A stretch of 64,000 nucleotides of DNA from Holacanthus passer (GCA_025331565.1 JAFREQ010000038.1:930001-994000); one strand, 5' to 3'; numbered from the stretch's first letter, positions 40,601-53,200 are shown. Made by a program: numbers and translations. Notes: generated from the letters alone by a model not told the origin.

Positions 40601-41567
40601 AACCCTCCACGTTTGTTAACTAGTGTTATGCAATCTTGTAACTTCAAAATATTAGCATCTCATTTCTGAATGTTTTCAGAAATAACGTTAACCCAGATGT
40701 TATTATTGGTTAAGCTGGAGTTGGTTATTGAGGCTAACCAGTAACATAAAATTTGATGATCCACAAACTCAAATGTAGTTATTTATATTATTGCTAAAAC
40801 AGAAATTTTAAGTTTATTATACTGCAGAAACTGACTGACTGTGATCGGCTGGAGGCTGAGATGTTGGCATATAACGTTACGGTGCACGTACTTGAGGAAC
40901 TGAGCACGCGTTGACCGCGGGATATCATTTGTACAAAATAAAATAATGCCAAAAATAATCGATTTTTACTCCTCCATAATAATAATCGCGATTAATCGAT
41001 AATCGATTTTTTTCACCACCCCTATTCTCCACCCTCTCAACTGTCACGATTTACTGCTTAGTTTCTCATGCTTTCATTCAAAGTCAAGTCTTCAAAAGTA
41101 AACTAATAGTCACTGTGCAGGTCTCTCATGTCACTGACTTTACAATGATACAAAAAAAAAAAAATACAAAAGAAACACCTTTCAGTAAACTGCTGTGCAA
41201 TACAACACCTGCACAACTTGAATCACATCATACAAATCTCTTAATCCTAAATTTACTGTGTTCACGATCAACTTTCTTACCTCTCATTGAGGCTGGAGCG
41301 CCGTCTGCTCTCATCTCCCTCAACTTTTGCGGGAAAGACTTGATTTCTCTGTTTACAATGAGGAAAAAACATGTTTTAAGTTAGCAAAGTCTTCAATGCT
41401 GACAAAAGTTGGCCACACAGGCAACAAAAACTACAACACTCTTATCAGTGAAGCCACAGAGGTACCAAAGTTTTACATTAACAAAGAGTCTAAAAGTCTA
41501 AAAATGTGCAGAAACTACACAAACTGTGTCCATCTGTGAAACAAACCTTTCGCTTGCGGTGAAACAT
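34657..41567 (-). CDS. Ubiquitin carboxyl-terminal hydrolase, USP37-like
   Basis: A cysteine protease that removes ubiquitin from proteins. Fifteen exons join in frame, 471 codons: 41567-41547, 41348-41281, 39970-39877, 39751-39696, 39534-39417, 38463-38384, 37883-37821, 37535-37404, 37314-37191, 37101-36950, 36623-36524, 36393-36317, 36099-35991, 35895-35835, 35331-35174. Residues 1-166 are basic and Gln/Glu-rich with KKRK-type signals and no fold I recognise. The USP domain follows: Cys box with Cys175 (FPNLAQTCYMNS), DAHE block, zinc ribbon CRRC (301-304) with CTC (344-346), VLMLHLKRF, then GHY with His420 and HYND with Asn443. At about 305 residues the domain is compact. Closest by eye is USP37/USP29, though much shorter. 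After residue 471 the end is unresolved: retained intron, an early stop after the TGT codon, or two more exons (35063-34969 and about 34907-34657) reading to TAG at 34657. The last needs the donor GTGTAA and would translate a repeat. Confidence 0.82.
34735..34810 (-). repeat. Teleost dispersed repeat segment in the USP 3' end
   Basis: On the minus strand this reads AGAGCCTGGTTCCTCCCGAG, then GTTTCTGCC and a GGAAGTTTTTCCT core, which I recognise as a repeat fragment common in teleost genomes. It overlaps the last exon of the USP gene and would be translated if the longest splice form is used. Confidence 0.55.
38506..39314 (+). mobile_element. hAT-like element, 809 bp, in a USP intron
   Basis: Termini are inverted: TAGGGGTGGTGA at the left, and CCACCCCTA at the right. 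A perfect 8-bp target duplication ATACAGAG flanks it at 38498-38505 and 39315-39322. Subterminal DNA is rich in ATCGATTA palindromes. The core carries a CG-rich stretch (CGCGCGCGC near 38660) and the shared module at about 38697-39020. No transposase frame is present. It sits between exons 5 and 6 of the USP gene. Confidence 0.88.
40344..41024 (-). mobile_element. hAT-like element, 681 bp, opposite orientation
   Basis: The same family as the copy at 38506, inverted: the left end reads TAGGGGTGGTTAATCTG, which matches the reverse complement of the other copy's right end, and the right end reads TTTCACCACCCCTA. A perfect 8-bp target duplication TTCTCCAC lies at 40336-40343 and 41025-41032. It is about 130 bp shorter because much of the GC-rich half of the module is missing. 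It sits in the intron between exons 2 and 3 of the USP gene. Confidence 0.88.
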
Positions 41568-43572
41568 TGCTGCAGATCTTTCGGTCGGTAAAACACAAGT
41601 GAACTGTCGAGCAACTTGTTCAAACTGTGTGGATTTCAGACTACAAGCTGCAGAATGTGATGTTTCGTGAAACATGGAAACCGAGTTCCGAGACAGACTA
41701 TTGGAGCATTTAAAAAAATTACAAATATAAGGAATTTCTCCTGGCAACAGCACATACAGTTGTGTTTGACTCAAACTAGTGCTCATGAAGTCACTGCACC
41801 CAGCTGCTGTTCACCAAGACATAGTCCCAGCATGTAACTCCCCATCAAACCACAAAGTGCAATTTGAACATTTCTGTTTGTGTGTGGATTAAACAATAAG
41901 ATACAGTGAATTAACTGATGAGTTTTCCAGTGTTTCTGTGCACTTTGGGGCGAGCCAGGCTAGTTTCCCCCTTAATTCCAGTCTTTATGCCGAGATTAAC
42001 TAACTGTACCTGAGCTTCAGCTCCGTCCTTAATGCACAGGCATGAGAGTGATATTGACATACTCATCTCACTCCCAGAAAGGACATAGAAAATATTTGAC
42101 TGTCCCTTTAAGATTAGAGGACTAGTTGATGTTGTATAGCTGTGATGGTTACACCTGCAGTACCTGATGTTTTTGGCCACTTGAGGGCAGCAGTAGCAAG
42201 TTGTGAACACAACATTGACATTTTATCACCCATTTAAGCTGATATGTTGAACTTAGCAAACAGTTGTTTATTTACATCATCATCATTCATTTATCAGGCA
42301 CTTACAGAGCAACATTATCTATTTTATTATGAACGTCTATGAATCTTTGTCTGAAAGGTGAGAGCTCCTGAACACAGTGGGTTACATGCTGTTCAACTCA
42401 CCTATGTTTCAGGCTGATTGTTGCTGGTTCATGGTAATGGCTTCATCTGTGCTTGTAATGGGAAGATGTGAGGTGACCAATGGAGGTTTGAAAGATACAG
42501 AAGCTGTCAAAGAAAGACAATATGTGATCAGGGGTGAATAACGAATCCAAGTGCAATAGGAATGAAAGAAAATAGCTGGAGATAGGAAGAGAATAGCTAA
42601 GTTTGACATATTTGCAGAGTCTGATCTCCTCTTCTGTTACCAATATCTTTTCTGGTCAGGCCATAGATCAGGGATGTCCACACTTTTCATGCCAGGTAGA
42701 AAAAAATATAATTCATTTCATTTAAAAAGTTTTGATATAACTGCAAATGAAATTAAACGCAATATTGAATCTATCATTATCTATTTTGAATTTGGCACCT
42801 TCTCAGCCAATGGCACTCATGAGTGATTGGCTGACTAGATCCTGTTTATATATTTCGTGGTATCAGTAATTGTAGCTCATTGCTAGAAACACGCACACGC
42901 ACAGTATATAATTAAGTAAATACCACATTGCCCCCTGCTGTTCAATGGGCCAATGTGTCAATGCGGTTACAGGGAAGCTGCATCTCTTGTAATGGATGTA
43001 AATACATGAGGCGGGAGCCTCAGTAAGTAGTCTGTTTCATTGTATATTGTAAGAAAAATATGATATAATAAATGCTGTACAATGTTTCCCAAATAATTAG
43101 TTTTGAAATGTGATCAGTTTTAGTATTGTATTTACACAAATAACTGATTCACATAAATATAAATTCAATAACTTAGTTATTATTTGACATTATACCCTGA
43201 GTCCAGTCAGTCAGTTTGAGAGTGTAGAAAGGTCTGATGCTGCGTCTTCAGTTTTAATCTCAGGCCTACCTTTGTCTATGTATTTGGATGGTGCCTTTAT
43301 ATTTCTTAAGTTTAATTGTGAATGTTTTCAAACTGTAACAACTTTCTAAAATGCATTATCAATACTATTATAGGCTGAAAGATGAAGGGCCCTATTGAGA
43401 CAGCTTCTGTCCTCCTCGGTTTGTATCTGAGGTCATTTCAGGTTCATCTCGTCAGCACCGGAAAGGCGCAGACAGCGCCTTTCTGCGGTTTAAATCATGA
43501 ACAACAACAGACTTCTGCAAATGCGAAGCTGCAACGTTGGTCCCTTTTGACTTTCCGTTGACCGACGCTATC
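41568..43572. other. Intergenic region between divergent USP and DMAC2 starts
   Basis: Head-to-head spacing of about 2 kb. It contains a repeat fragment at 41870-42110 and AT-rich DNA, with GC rising only close to the DMAC2 start. In-frame ATGs upstream of the USP start chosen here (frame open back to 41786) leave an N-terminal extension possible. Confidence 0.5.
41870..42115 (+). repeat. Fragment of the 61506-62108 repeat family
   Basis: Shares GAGCCAGGCTAGTTTCCCCC, a following CAGTCTTTATGC block, GAGAGTGATATTGA and an ending near TTTGACTGTCCC with the family. It is the right-hand portion only. Confidence 0.5.
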
Positions 43573-43580
43573 ATGGCGGC
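43480..43580 (+). promoter_or_regulatory. DMAC2 start region with YY1-like motif
   Basis: The initiator ATG lies in ATCATGGCGGCATC, matching the ATGGCGGC core of YY1 sites that commonly overlap the start of housekeeping and mitochondrial genes. The preceding 150 bp is more GC-rich than the flanks (AAGGCGCAGACAGCGCC near 43464). No TATA box is seen. The promoter role is inferred. Confidence 0.4.
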
Positions 43581-46210
43581 ATCTGTCAGGGTAAGTTACC
43601 CTTCAAATTTCGAGAAATGTATACACTTACCCGACGAATTTAAACTATCTTACTTACTCCTTTTAAAGTAAAGGTTAGAACCTGTTACACGGCCGTGTTT
43701 ACGCTCATGTAATAGGTTGATAATGTATGCTGTTAGTGATTTGCTAGAGGGCTGTAACTCAGTGATACAACATGCTGAACTCAGCTCATGTTAGCTAAGC
43801 TCTGTGACTTTATAACGCTTTGGGATTTGAGTTTGAGTGTGGCGTATATCTAAGTTATCTATAAATACAGTTTAGCTCACCATTCATGTTTTCTAACAAA
43901 CGGAACATTATAACATTAAAGTCAGTCTTTCAGGTCTGTGTGTGCGCATGAATGTCTACTCCTGACTCCTCTGTCTCCGTGTGCAGTCTCTACACAGATG
44001 TTGCCAGAGGTCGGCTCTCCTCTTCATTCCCAGACGACCGTGGAGCTCCAGCTCGGTGTCTCCTCCTCCTTTGCACACCAGGCTTCTCCTCTTCCTCACC
44101 CAGCGTTTCTATGATGTAGAGATGCTCCTGAACTGGAGGTCCCAGCTGAGGAGGAAGGGTATTCAGAAGAAAAATGCGTAAGAGACATTTTGGCTGTCTT
44201 GAATCTGGAGGTGCACCATACCAGAGCTGCTGCTGGTGTCTGTTGCTGGGTAGACTCTAGTTGAAACAGAGTGAATCAAGTCCTCTGGTCCTCCTGATAA
44301 ATGCACACCTTTTCTTCCTCAATTTAAAAAAATCAGTGCTCTAAAACAAAAAGTCATCACAATTATAGTATATATACTTTTTCATATGAAGAGCTGAATG
44401 TGTTTGTGACAAGTAAAATTCTGATATGGATTAGTATTGGTTATGGTCATAAACATACGTGTTTTTAGGCTCTGAAATAATGACCATGACAAAGTGCTTG
44501 AAGTGCATTTCTGATGCAGTTTGTCAGGTTGCTGCTGCTGATATTTGACTGACTTTTTCCTACTGTCTTTCACAGCTACTATAGCTACACTCAGAGGATT
44601 TATGGGCAAGACATCGCAGCAGCTTATTATATCTTGAGTATGAAGGGAGGATTTAGGTAAGTGTCTTGTTGCCCCTGCATTGTTACCTGTCATATGGATA
44701 CACTGCAGATTCACACAACTTATTTAGTTACAACTGACGAGACACAGCTACGTTTGCTTGCGATTGGCATTGTGATACCTGTTTTTCCTCTATGAAATAA
44801 GTTAATGTACGTTGACTTAAAACAAGTATTTAAATCATACCAAAATAGCCAGACCAATCTGCCGATTATTTTTTCAAATAATCAGTTTACTATTTAGTTT
44901 GGAAAGATATATTGTTAGATATTTAGTAAGATATTCTAAAATTGTTGCCATCAAAATTGCCATCAAAAGTTCCCAGAATGGCACCTTCAAAATATTTTGT
45001 TTTGTCTGAAGAAGCATCCAAAATCTAAATATTTTGAATTTACAGTGATATTAAGCAGAGAAAAGGAGAAAATCTTCACACTGAAAAAAATGCATGTTTT
45101 TGCTTAAAAAATGACCATTAATCAATTATTAAAGTAGGTTATTAATTTTCTGTTGATCGACAAGTTGATTGGGCAGTTTTTTGGGGGGGTTTTGCCATCA
45201 GCTTGCTGTTAGACTCTTTGCATATTAGCATTTAATGTCTTCACATGAGTTGAAATGCACTGAACACATTCAACAGAAATATTCTTTGGCCCTTCACTTT
45301 TTCTGGCAGTTATTAACATGCTAAGTTTTTTGTGTACAGTGTTACGTCTTGTAATTTAATTGTGTAATCTGTAATAATGCGGCAAAAATGACAGTTCAGT
45401 AGTCCTGTCTCAAATATGCCTCTGCGATCCAGTTTTAATGTGATCGTCTGTGTTGTGTCCCTTAGGTTTGTTGGCCAGTCAGAGTGGTTCCGTGCAGACC
45501 AGAGGGGCAAGTTTAATTGGGACTTCTTGGATCACAAAGACACGCCTCTAGAGGAAGTAAACATGAGCTACACAGTCATCAACTACACAGGACTGAGAAA
45601 CCTGGGTAATGAGCTTCTTTTTTTGAATTTATTCTTTCGTTTCAGAATCATCTTCTGTAAACTAATTTTCTCTCAGTCTTATTCTGTCAGGCCCATGTAC
45701 TATACATTTATTTCAATGATTTTTAGCATGTAAATTTAGTGTTTTTGATCTGCCTTGTCCTCCCTCAGAGGGGCAACGATCTTTGCGGACTTTGTCATTA
45801 CGAGGATGTCCAGAAGTGGACGACTGGTTCCTGGCCAGGCTCCATATGTTTCAGGACTCTCTGGAAGAACTGGACATCTCTCACTGCCCACGCATCACTA
45901 CAGGCGGCCTGGCTGCACTCAGGAATCTCAAGTAATTATCCAAACATTCACAGCATAATCTAGTAATTATTACCCAAACCCTACTGTTGTATTAAGTTCC
46001 TTCCTTTTTGTGTGCTGTGTATGTTTGTGTTGCAGAGGACTGCGGCGTCTGGACATGTCATCCCTCCCTCAGATTTCAAGTCCTGGTTTGGTTATCATCC
46101 TGCTGGAGGAGATGTTACCACAGTGCCAGATCGCCGCTACTGGCTATGACCTCAGCCTGAGGCAGGAGGCGGAAGAGGAGAGCAAGGAACAAGTGCAAGA
46201 GCAGAGGTAG
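43573..46210 (+). CDS. dmac2: Distal membrane-arm assembly complex protein 2 (ATP5SL)
   Basis: A mitochondrial protein needed to build the distal membrane arm of respiratory complex I; related to ATP synthase factor B with leucine-rich repeats. Six exons join in frame: 43573-43590, 43987-44177, 44576-44656, 45466-45605, 45769-45931 and 46036-46210, giving 255 residues (human about 257). The N terminus is rich in Arg, Ser and Leu with few acids, as expected for a matrix-targeting peptide. Diagnostic blocks are LTQRFYDVEML, a GGFRFVGQSEWFR segment, YTGLRNL, and leucine-rich repeats LRTLSLRGCPEVDDW, LEELDISHCPRIT and LRRLDMSSLPQIS, then EEMLPQC. The C-terminal tail is acidic. The start is the first ATG in exon 1 and all introns use GT/AG. 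Human DMAC2 is also in 19q13.2 with SIRT2 and RINL. Confidence 0.93.
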
Positions 46211-46599
46211 AATGTAGACACAGATGGGAATCATCAGTGGAATCAAAGGACAGTTCAGAAAGAGAACATGTACTCTGAGAGAACTCTGCTGTCAGTTCAC
46301 CATAGTCTCACAGAAGACTATGATACAGACTATAACAGACACTGATGGGGCAAAGCGATGTTCAAAGGAAACATCTAACATAAGAAGAAAGGAAGCAATA
46401 AGTCACACTTTTCAAGTCATCACTCAAGTTTGTTGGATTATTTGGACTGCTATCTAAGGTGTTTATTGTCAAGAGTGCGCACATTTATGAAGGAACAAAA
46501 AAAAAAGCAAAGTCACGTCTGTCTCATACTAATTACACTTTCAGCATATGTGATCATGATATTCTTTGCTGAAATGTAAATATGATTGTAAATGTACTG

Positions 46600-46605
46600 A
46601 ATAAA
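46600..46605 (+). other. DMAC2 polyadenylation signal
   Basis: AATAAA about 390 bases after the DMAC2 stop, followed by T-rich sequence. No competing signal lies nearer to the stop. Confidence 0.6.
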
Positions 46606-46619
46606 GATTTTATTATTCA

Positions 46620-47284
46620 ATTTCATGATTATTGTAAATGAATGACCTTTACTGGTAAAGTCCTGTTTAACAGACAATTAAAACCATGTGGCCACACATC
46701 AGAGTGTGTCTGCATGTATTTCTAATCTCCACTGCGGAGGCTTATGTGAGGAAACTAAAGCCTATAATCCAGTATGAGCCTTGTTCTCCAACAGTGTCAG
46801 ACTCCACAGTGGGCAGGTGAAGATACCAGTAAAACTGGGAGACCAGAGAGAATGGAGATGAAGAAATCACTGCTGCTTTTGTATGTAAAGATCCCATCTA
46901 CAATGATTTGGTAGCCAGTTTTGATATGAACCAAACTTGTTATACGAGCTGCTTGTACCTCTCCCCATATTTGGGGTAGTATTGTCTACTTTAAAGTATG
47001 TAAAAAATTCTCTTCATTCACTCTTATTTATTAACAATGCGTGTATTTAATATATAGTTTTAAGGTGACATTTAACAGAACAGTAAATAGTTGGATCTGC
47101 GGTAGGAACCAATGCCTTCAGAACTGGGTCACGGCAGTACGGACCGTATTTCTAACGGACAACAACAAGCCCTCCCAGCTGAGTGCCAGCTGTAAAGAAA
47201 ACCTGTCGTAACTTGGTAAAAATCTGGGATTTAAATAAATTATTAGTTGATTTCTTGCTGTTGAAGATCTCAGCAGGCGGATAA
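46620..47284 (+). promoter_or_regulatory. SIRT2 upstream region
   Basis: About 650 bp separates the DMAC2 polyadenylation signal from the SIRT2 start. The part at 47100-47230 is richer in CG dinucleotides (CACGGCAGTACGGACCG near 47131) and is the likely 5'UTR or promoter. No TATA box was identified at a convincing position. Confidence 0.35.
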
Positions 47285-50200
47285 ATGTCTGATGCATCAG
47301 GTAGGAGGACTGTCTGATGTGAAAATCCCGTTACAACTTTGACAGCTACACTGCGCTAGCCTGTCTTAGCTTGCTGTGCAACCTACATAATCATGTAGTT
47401 GGGGAAATTTTAGCTGAAGCTTGACGTGGTATTTTATTTTGCATTTGTAGAACTTCCTAAAAAAGAAGAAGAAGAGGAGGTGACGCCTGAACCAGAGGTG
47501 AGAAAACCAGTTTATTACCTGCAGCTCAGAGGCTGCTAACAGTTAGCTTGTTGGAGTTAGCAGGTGATGCTAGCTGGGGTTGTTGCATAGACTGTGTTAC
47601 TCAGCTGGGCGTAAGTTCTGCAATATCCAAACAGAGCAGCCATTTACAACAGGTTTACTGATGGTAGAGTCACCGATTTTGATGTCAACGTTGTGTCCCT
47701 TGTAGGAGCAGTCCGACGACAGCAGTGAGGAGGAGGCTGCAGGAGACACAGAAAGTATGTGATAATAATAATGCCATATGTGATGCACAACATATGACAT
47801 AGAAAATTATAATTTTTACAATTGTGGTTCAGTTAGAACCACATGTGATACATCATTACTGTGTCTCATACACATACCAGCATACTGTAAATGTACTGAT
47901 GACATTCATTTATTATTTCATGAATTCATTTTTTAACTTGATTCTTCTATTATTGATTTTATCTGCGTGCATAGTATTTTATTTATTCTTAATTGTATCT
48001 TCATCTGGTCCTCCTCTGTGTTCCTGCCAGTGGACTTTCTGCGTAACCTCTTCTCTAGCACCCTGGGCCTCGGCTCAGCAGACAAAGTTCTGGACGAACT
48101 GACTCTGGAGGGAGTGGCGAGATACATAAAGAGCGGGAAATGTGAGTCTTTGCCTGCATCCATTCAGCTCATCCATTATTTCTGACTGTAGTGGATTGAT
48201 TTACTTCAGTCTGCAAGCCTGTTGTAATAATGCGGTTGTTATTGATTTAAGTCAGAGGTTTCTCTGCATCCTCACAGGTAAAAACATCCTCTGCATGGTT
48301 GGAGCAGGAATATCCACATGTGAGTATCTCGGTTTGAATATCACAGAGAAGTTATTAAAAAATACTTTCAATAATATTTTTGGTTTCTTTCTTTAAATTT
48401 CAATCTGTAACATCATCTCCACTCACAGCGGCTGGGATCCCTGATTTCCGCTCACCAGGAACTGGCCTATATGCAAACTTGCAGAAATATAACCTGCCTT
48501 ACCCAGAGGCCATCTTCCAGATAGATTACTTTAAGGTGTGTAAAAAATTGCTTTGAAGAATGACACACTACAGCTTCCTCAGGGGATCAAAGTGCCCTTG
48601 ACAGTTTTGAATTGTTCAAATTTAAATTTGATTATTTGAACCTTTAATCAACAGTTTAACTAACAAGCCAAGTCTCATAGATTTCTTTTTTGCTGTATTA
48701 TAACAACAATTGCATTTCATTGAACAGTCACGTTAGAGTGTCGGGACCTAAACTCAGGAACAAAGACACCTCAAACTAAACCTCATTTCATTTTTTTTTT
48801 CCAGTCAGAGGAACCACTACTTTTCGGAACTATAGCTGATTGCTTATTATACACTTTAGACATCTGAAGGCCATCCTATTTTATGATTTGAGGCAGTTCT
48901 TGCTCCAGTTTTCACTGTTGCTACAATAAAATATAAAATATTTCTCCATTTTTTTTCTCAGAAACATCCAGAGCCTTTCTTCGCCTTGGCCAAGGAGCTT
49001 TACCCAGGACAGTTTAAGGTACAAAACACTTCCTGTTGCCTCGTAGGCCTGAAATAATTGTTGAAAATGTAATTACTGTGTGAAATCAGAAACATATCAA
49101 AACATTTAAATAATTAATTGATTGATTGATTGTTACATCTGTGACAATCACAGGCCTCACAGGTGTAGTGTTTTCTTGTGGTTGACTTTTATTGGTGTTT
49201 AGCCAACAGTCTGTCACTACTTCATGAAGCTGCTGAAGGACAAAGGGCTCCTGAAACGCTGCTACTCACAGGTAGGAAAAAACCCAGCTAGAGTCTTCAA
49301 TTTACATACTGTGCATAGACTCGTTCTGTTTTTGTACTGACACTAATACATGTGTGTTAATTCAGAATATTGACACTCTGGAGCGTGTGGCTGGGCTCGA
49401 GAGTGACGATCTAATTGAAGCTCATGGAACTTTCTACACATCTCACTGTGTCAGCTTCTGTTGCCGTAAAGAGTACAACCTGGACTGGATGAAAGGTGTC
49501 TTTTGCTTTTGTTAGCCTATACATGTTGGAGCCTTGAATGACTGAGTTGTTGTGATTTCAGCCATTTGGTACTTAAACCTCCTCCCTCTGCTTTGCAGAA
49601 AAAATCTTTTCAGATGACATTCCCCGATGTGACAAGTGCAGCAGTTTGGTCAAGCCAGGTCAGTGGTCTTTGTCTCTGTGTCTCGTTTTTATTTTTGTAG
49701 TTTTTATTTCAGTTCTGTAAGCATTTTCTTACTTGTCTTAAGTAATTCTCTCATTCATTCTCCCTCCTCAAAGACCTACAAACCTGCATCATTTTATCTC
49801 TTTCTTACATTAAAAACATGACTGCTAGATAATTGTGTCATATGTATATCTCAGTACCTCTGTGCCCCCTATTTGTTATTCACCCAGATATCGTCTTCTT
49901 TGGAGAGAATCTACCTGTCCGGTTCTTCACTTCAATGAAAATGGTGAGCACATGGTGGTGGTTTGCAAGCAATGCATGCATGTTTGAAGAGAATGTGATG
50001 CAACACCTCTGCAGAAACTTTCTCTTTCTTTTTCTATTCTCTTTTTTCACTGTCTTTATCTACCTCTCAGGACTTTCCTCGCTGTGATCTTCTCATCATC
50101 ATGGGGACGTCTCTGCAGGTCCAGCCATTTGCAGGCTTAGTTGGCAGGTATTGCAGATCAAGTTTCGTATTCCTGTAAGCTACCGCTGACCACAGACACT

Positions 50201-53200
50201 GCTGCAGTAATATTCTGGCAGTGTACTGCAGTCGAGCAGCCAGTGAGACTGTTCTGTACTTTGAAAGGATTCAGGCTTGGTTCCAGCAATAATCTTTTAT
50301 TGTTGAAGATTTCTCTGGTTAAGAGCTTCAGCTGAAATAATGTTTAATTGTTTATTTGCCCCTTTCTCTCTTTTAGGGTTTCTAAAAGTTGCCCCAGACT
50401 GCTCATTAACATGGAGAAGGCAGGGCAGGTGAGCCTTCACCCCTTTATCAACCTCTTTCTGCACTTATCCTTATTGTTTTTCTGTCATAAATGTATTTCG
50501 TGGAATCTCTGTGCAGCGTTGTTTGTGTGTTTCTCTGTGCAGGCCGACCCTCTGTTAGGGTTGCTGGGTTTTGGAGGAGGGATGGACTTTGACTCAGAGA
50601 AGGCATACAGGTGATGCAGAGATGAGTCAAAATGATCAATACTGATGGATATTTTCAACCTAAAAATCTGCATGTAGTGTGTTTATCAGTTTTAACTGAC
50701 ATCATGCAGTTTACCAATGTATATGTCATGTCATAAATGTAACAACACCATCAATGGACTGAAATGTTGAACTGCTAAAAGTTGCCAGTCCAACGGTTTG
50801 ATGGTTCATATGCAGGGAATCCATTTTGGTAATAGCTGTCTTTAACAAAACATCTGGTTTATCAACAGCTTAATAAATGTTAAAGAAAAAAGCATTTGCA
50901 TCGGCAGGCAGGCAGTAGCCTGGTTTTTGTAGAAGACAACTGGTTTTGTTTCCATTTTGCAACATCCACTTCTTCTAAACTTCGAAACAAAACAATGCTT
51001 TGCCCAGCCTAATTTATTCATATCAATGACTGTATATAAAGTTGGCCGACATGACAGCTCACCAAAACTGAAGCCAAAAGCTCTCAATCATCCCCTGGTG
51101 GCTGGCTGCAGTATAGGTCATAAATCCCACCCCCTCATTGTTAGTGGATGCGACATGGGCCAAAAAAAAAAAATTAAAGTCTATGTCAAATACAGATGGA
51201 TTCTGTTATTTTAAGTACTTCTTATCACACTGATGTATGTTAATTTTTTTTGATAAGTTTGCTTTTAATCAGTTAATTGATTCTGTAACTGGGGGTCTGG
51301 CATCATGATTGACAGCTAATGGGTGGGTATATATGCTGGGCCTCGATACCACGGCTCCATCACTGCTCTGCAGACTCTGGCAAGATGTCAGGATCTGTAT
51401 CCAGGATATTTTGGCTTCATTTTTGTACAGTGGGAGGATGTAGGGTCGTGTCCATCTTTATATACAGTCATTGCTCCAAAACAGTCACCTAATTTGCCTA
51501 ATTTCTTATGTGACATTTCAAACATTTGCATTAAATTCGCTCGAGAATCAGATGGAAACATGGCTAGTGTTGTAATATTTGTACGTGGATCAGTCCTGGA
51601 AATGAAGAAGTGGTATGAAGCCATGTCCAGATTCTAACAGAGTGGTCTTTTTGTCTTCTTTCCAGAGATGTAGCTCACATCAGTACATGTGATGATGGCT
51701 GTCTGGCTCTAGCTGACCTATTGGGATGGAAGGTAAGTAAATCAATCATCTCTCATAGATCCTGTGCACATTTCAGGTTGTACATCTTGTTTGAACACAG
51801 TCCATTTACTACAAAACATCAGACATGATTAATCACTTCAGTGAGGTGGTAATTAGGTCAGTGTAGTCACTGCTGTAATTCAAAAACAATGTACTTTCAC
51901 AGTTTCCCTCACAGGAGTCATTAAAGTTGAACATAATCTCATTTTTGATGGTATGCTACTATTGTGTTGGGTATTATACCCCTCTCTTTCTTTCTCTCAT
52001 TTAATTTTATTCTTCTTATTTAATTACTTACTTTCTGCTCTCACCATTTCCTGCAGCACAGACTGAATTTCCTTACAGGTGCTGTATCATTAACTTCATT
52101 TAAAATTTTCTTATTTGTCTCTTCCCATATAGTATAAAGTGTATACAAGAAGTTCCTGGTGCTTGAAATTAACATACTAACAAATGATCAAGCATCATCA
52201 AAGAATTTATTCTCTTTCCAGAGTCATACCATACTACATGTGTTGTACTTAAATACAAACAAATAGCTTGCTCATATGTCAGCCACTCAGTACTGTCATC
52301 TTCATTTAGGATTAAAGGAAAGGTTTGACATGGTAACAAGGTCCAACTACCCGCACGTCTAAAGTTTACGTATTAACACCTTTTATCTAGTTTGTTTAAT
52401 CTCTGAAAATCTGAAACACAATGTACGGTTTTATTTATAGTTGTGTGCTCGAACTGTTTCTAGGTGAACAGCAGCTGGGCACAATGACTTCCCGGGGTCT
52501 TGTTTTGTTATGAGGGTGTCATGCAACCAGCAGAAATGCAGCACCACATAACCACAATATGTCTTTTATACATTACTGTTTGTGTACGAAGCAAACAAAT
52601 AAGATACTGTGTTAATCTGTGAGGGGATTTTTGTAACTCTAGAAAGAGCCAGGCTAGCTATTTCCCCATTTCAAGTCAGTTATACTAAGCCAAGCTAAAT
52701 ACAAGCTGCCTCTAGTTTCATATTTATTGTACATATATGAGAGTGGTGTCCATCCTCGCACGTAACTCTCAAAAAGAAACCAAATACGCCTTGAAGGTTC
52801 ATTAAACACTAATGATATTTTGCACTTAAACAGTCTAGTTTCAGAATATTGAATATCAAGTTACTGACCGTATCAGTAGACCTCATCTGGAAATATCTGT
52901 ACAAAGCTACGCTGATGGGTCTAAATATACAGTAAACATTTAAGTTCAACGTGCACCTGCGGTGTTCACAAAGTCTTGTCAGTGTAGAACTTCAGCAGAT
53001 GCAAAAAAAAAAGGTGCGAGCTTTTAAAATGTCAGGCTAACCTATTTATGATTTTCCTGTGTGATGTTGTGGTCCCAAGTCACCACTGCAGAGGGGCTTC
53101 ACAATAAACGCAAAGCTTGAGCTCTTTTCTCTAATCATTATCTTACAGTCACAGTCACTCTGTCCTCCTTACCTCCAGGCATTAGTCATGTTAAATCCCT

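Noticed and set aside
38506..41024. Possible extra USP exons in the CG-rich parts of the hAT-like elements
   Set aside because: The CG-rich sequence belongs to the elements themselves, is present in both copies, and the USP frame closes without it.
51323..51637. 104-codon frame in SIRT2 intron 14
   Set aside because: Mostly inside the MITE-like element, and the SIRT2 exons close in frame without it.
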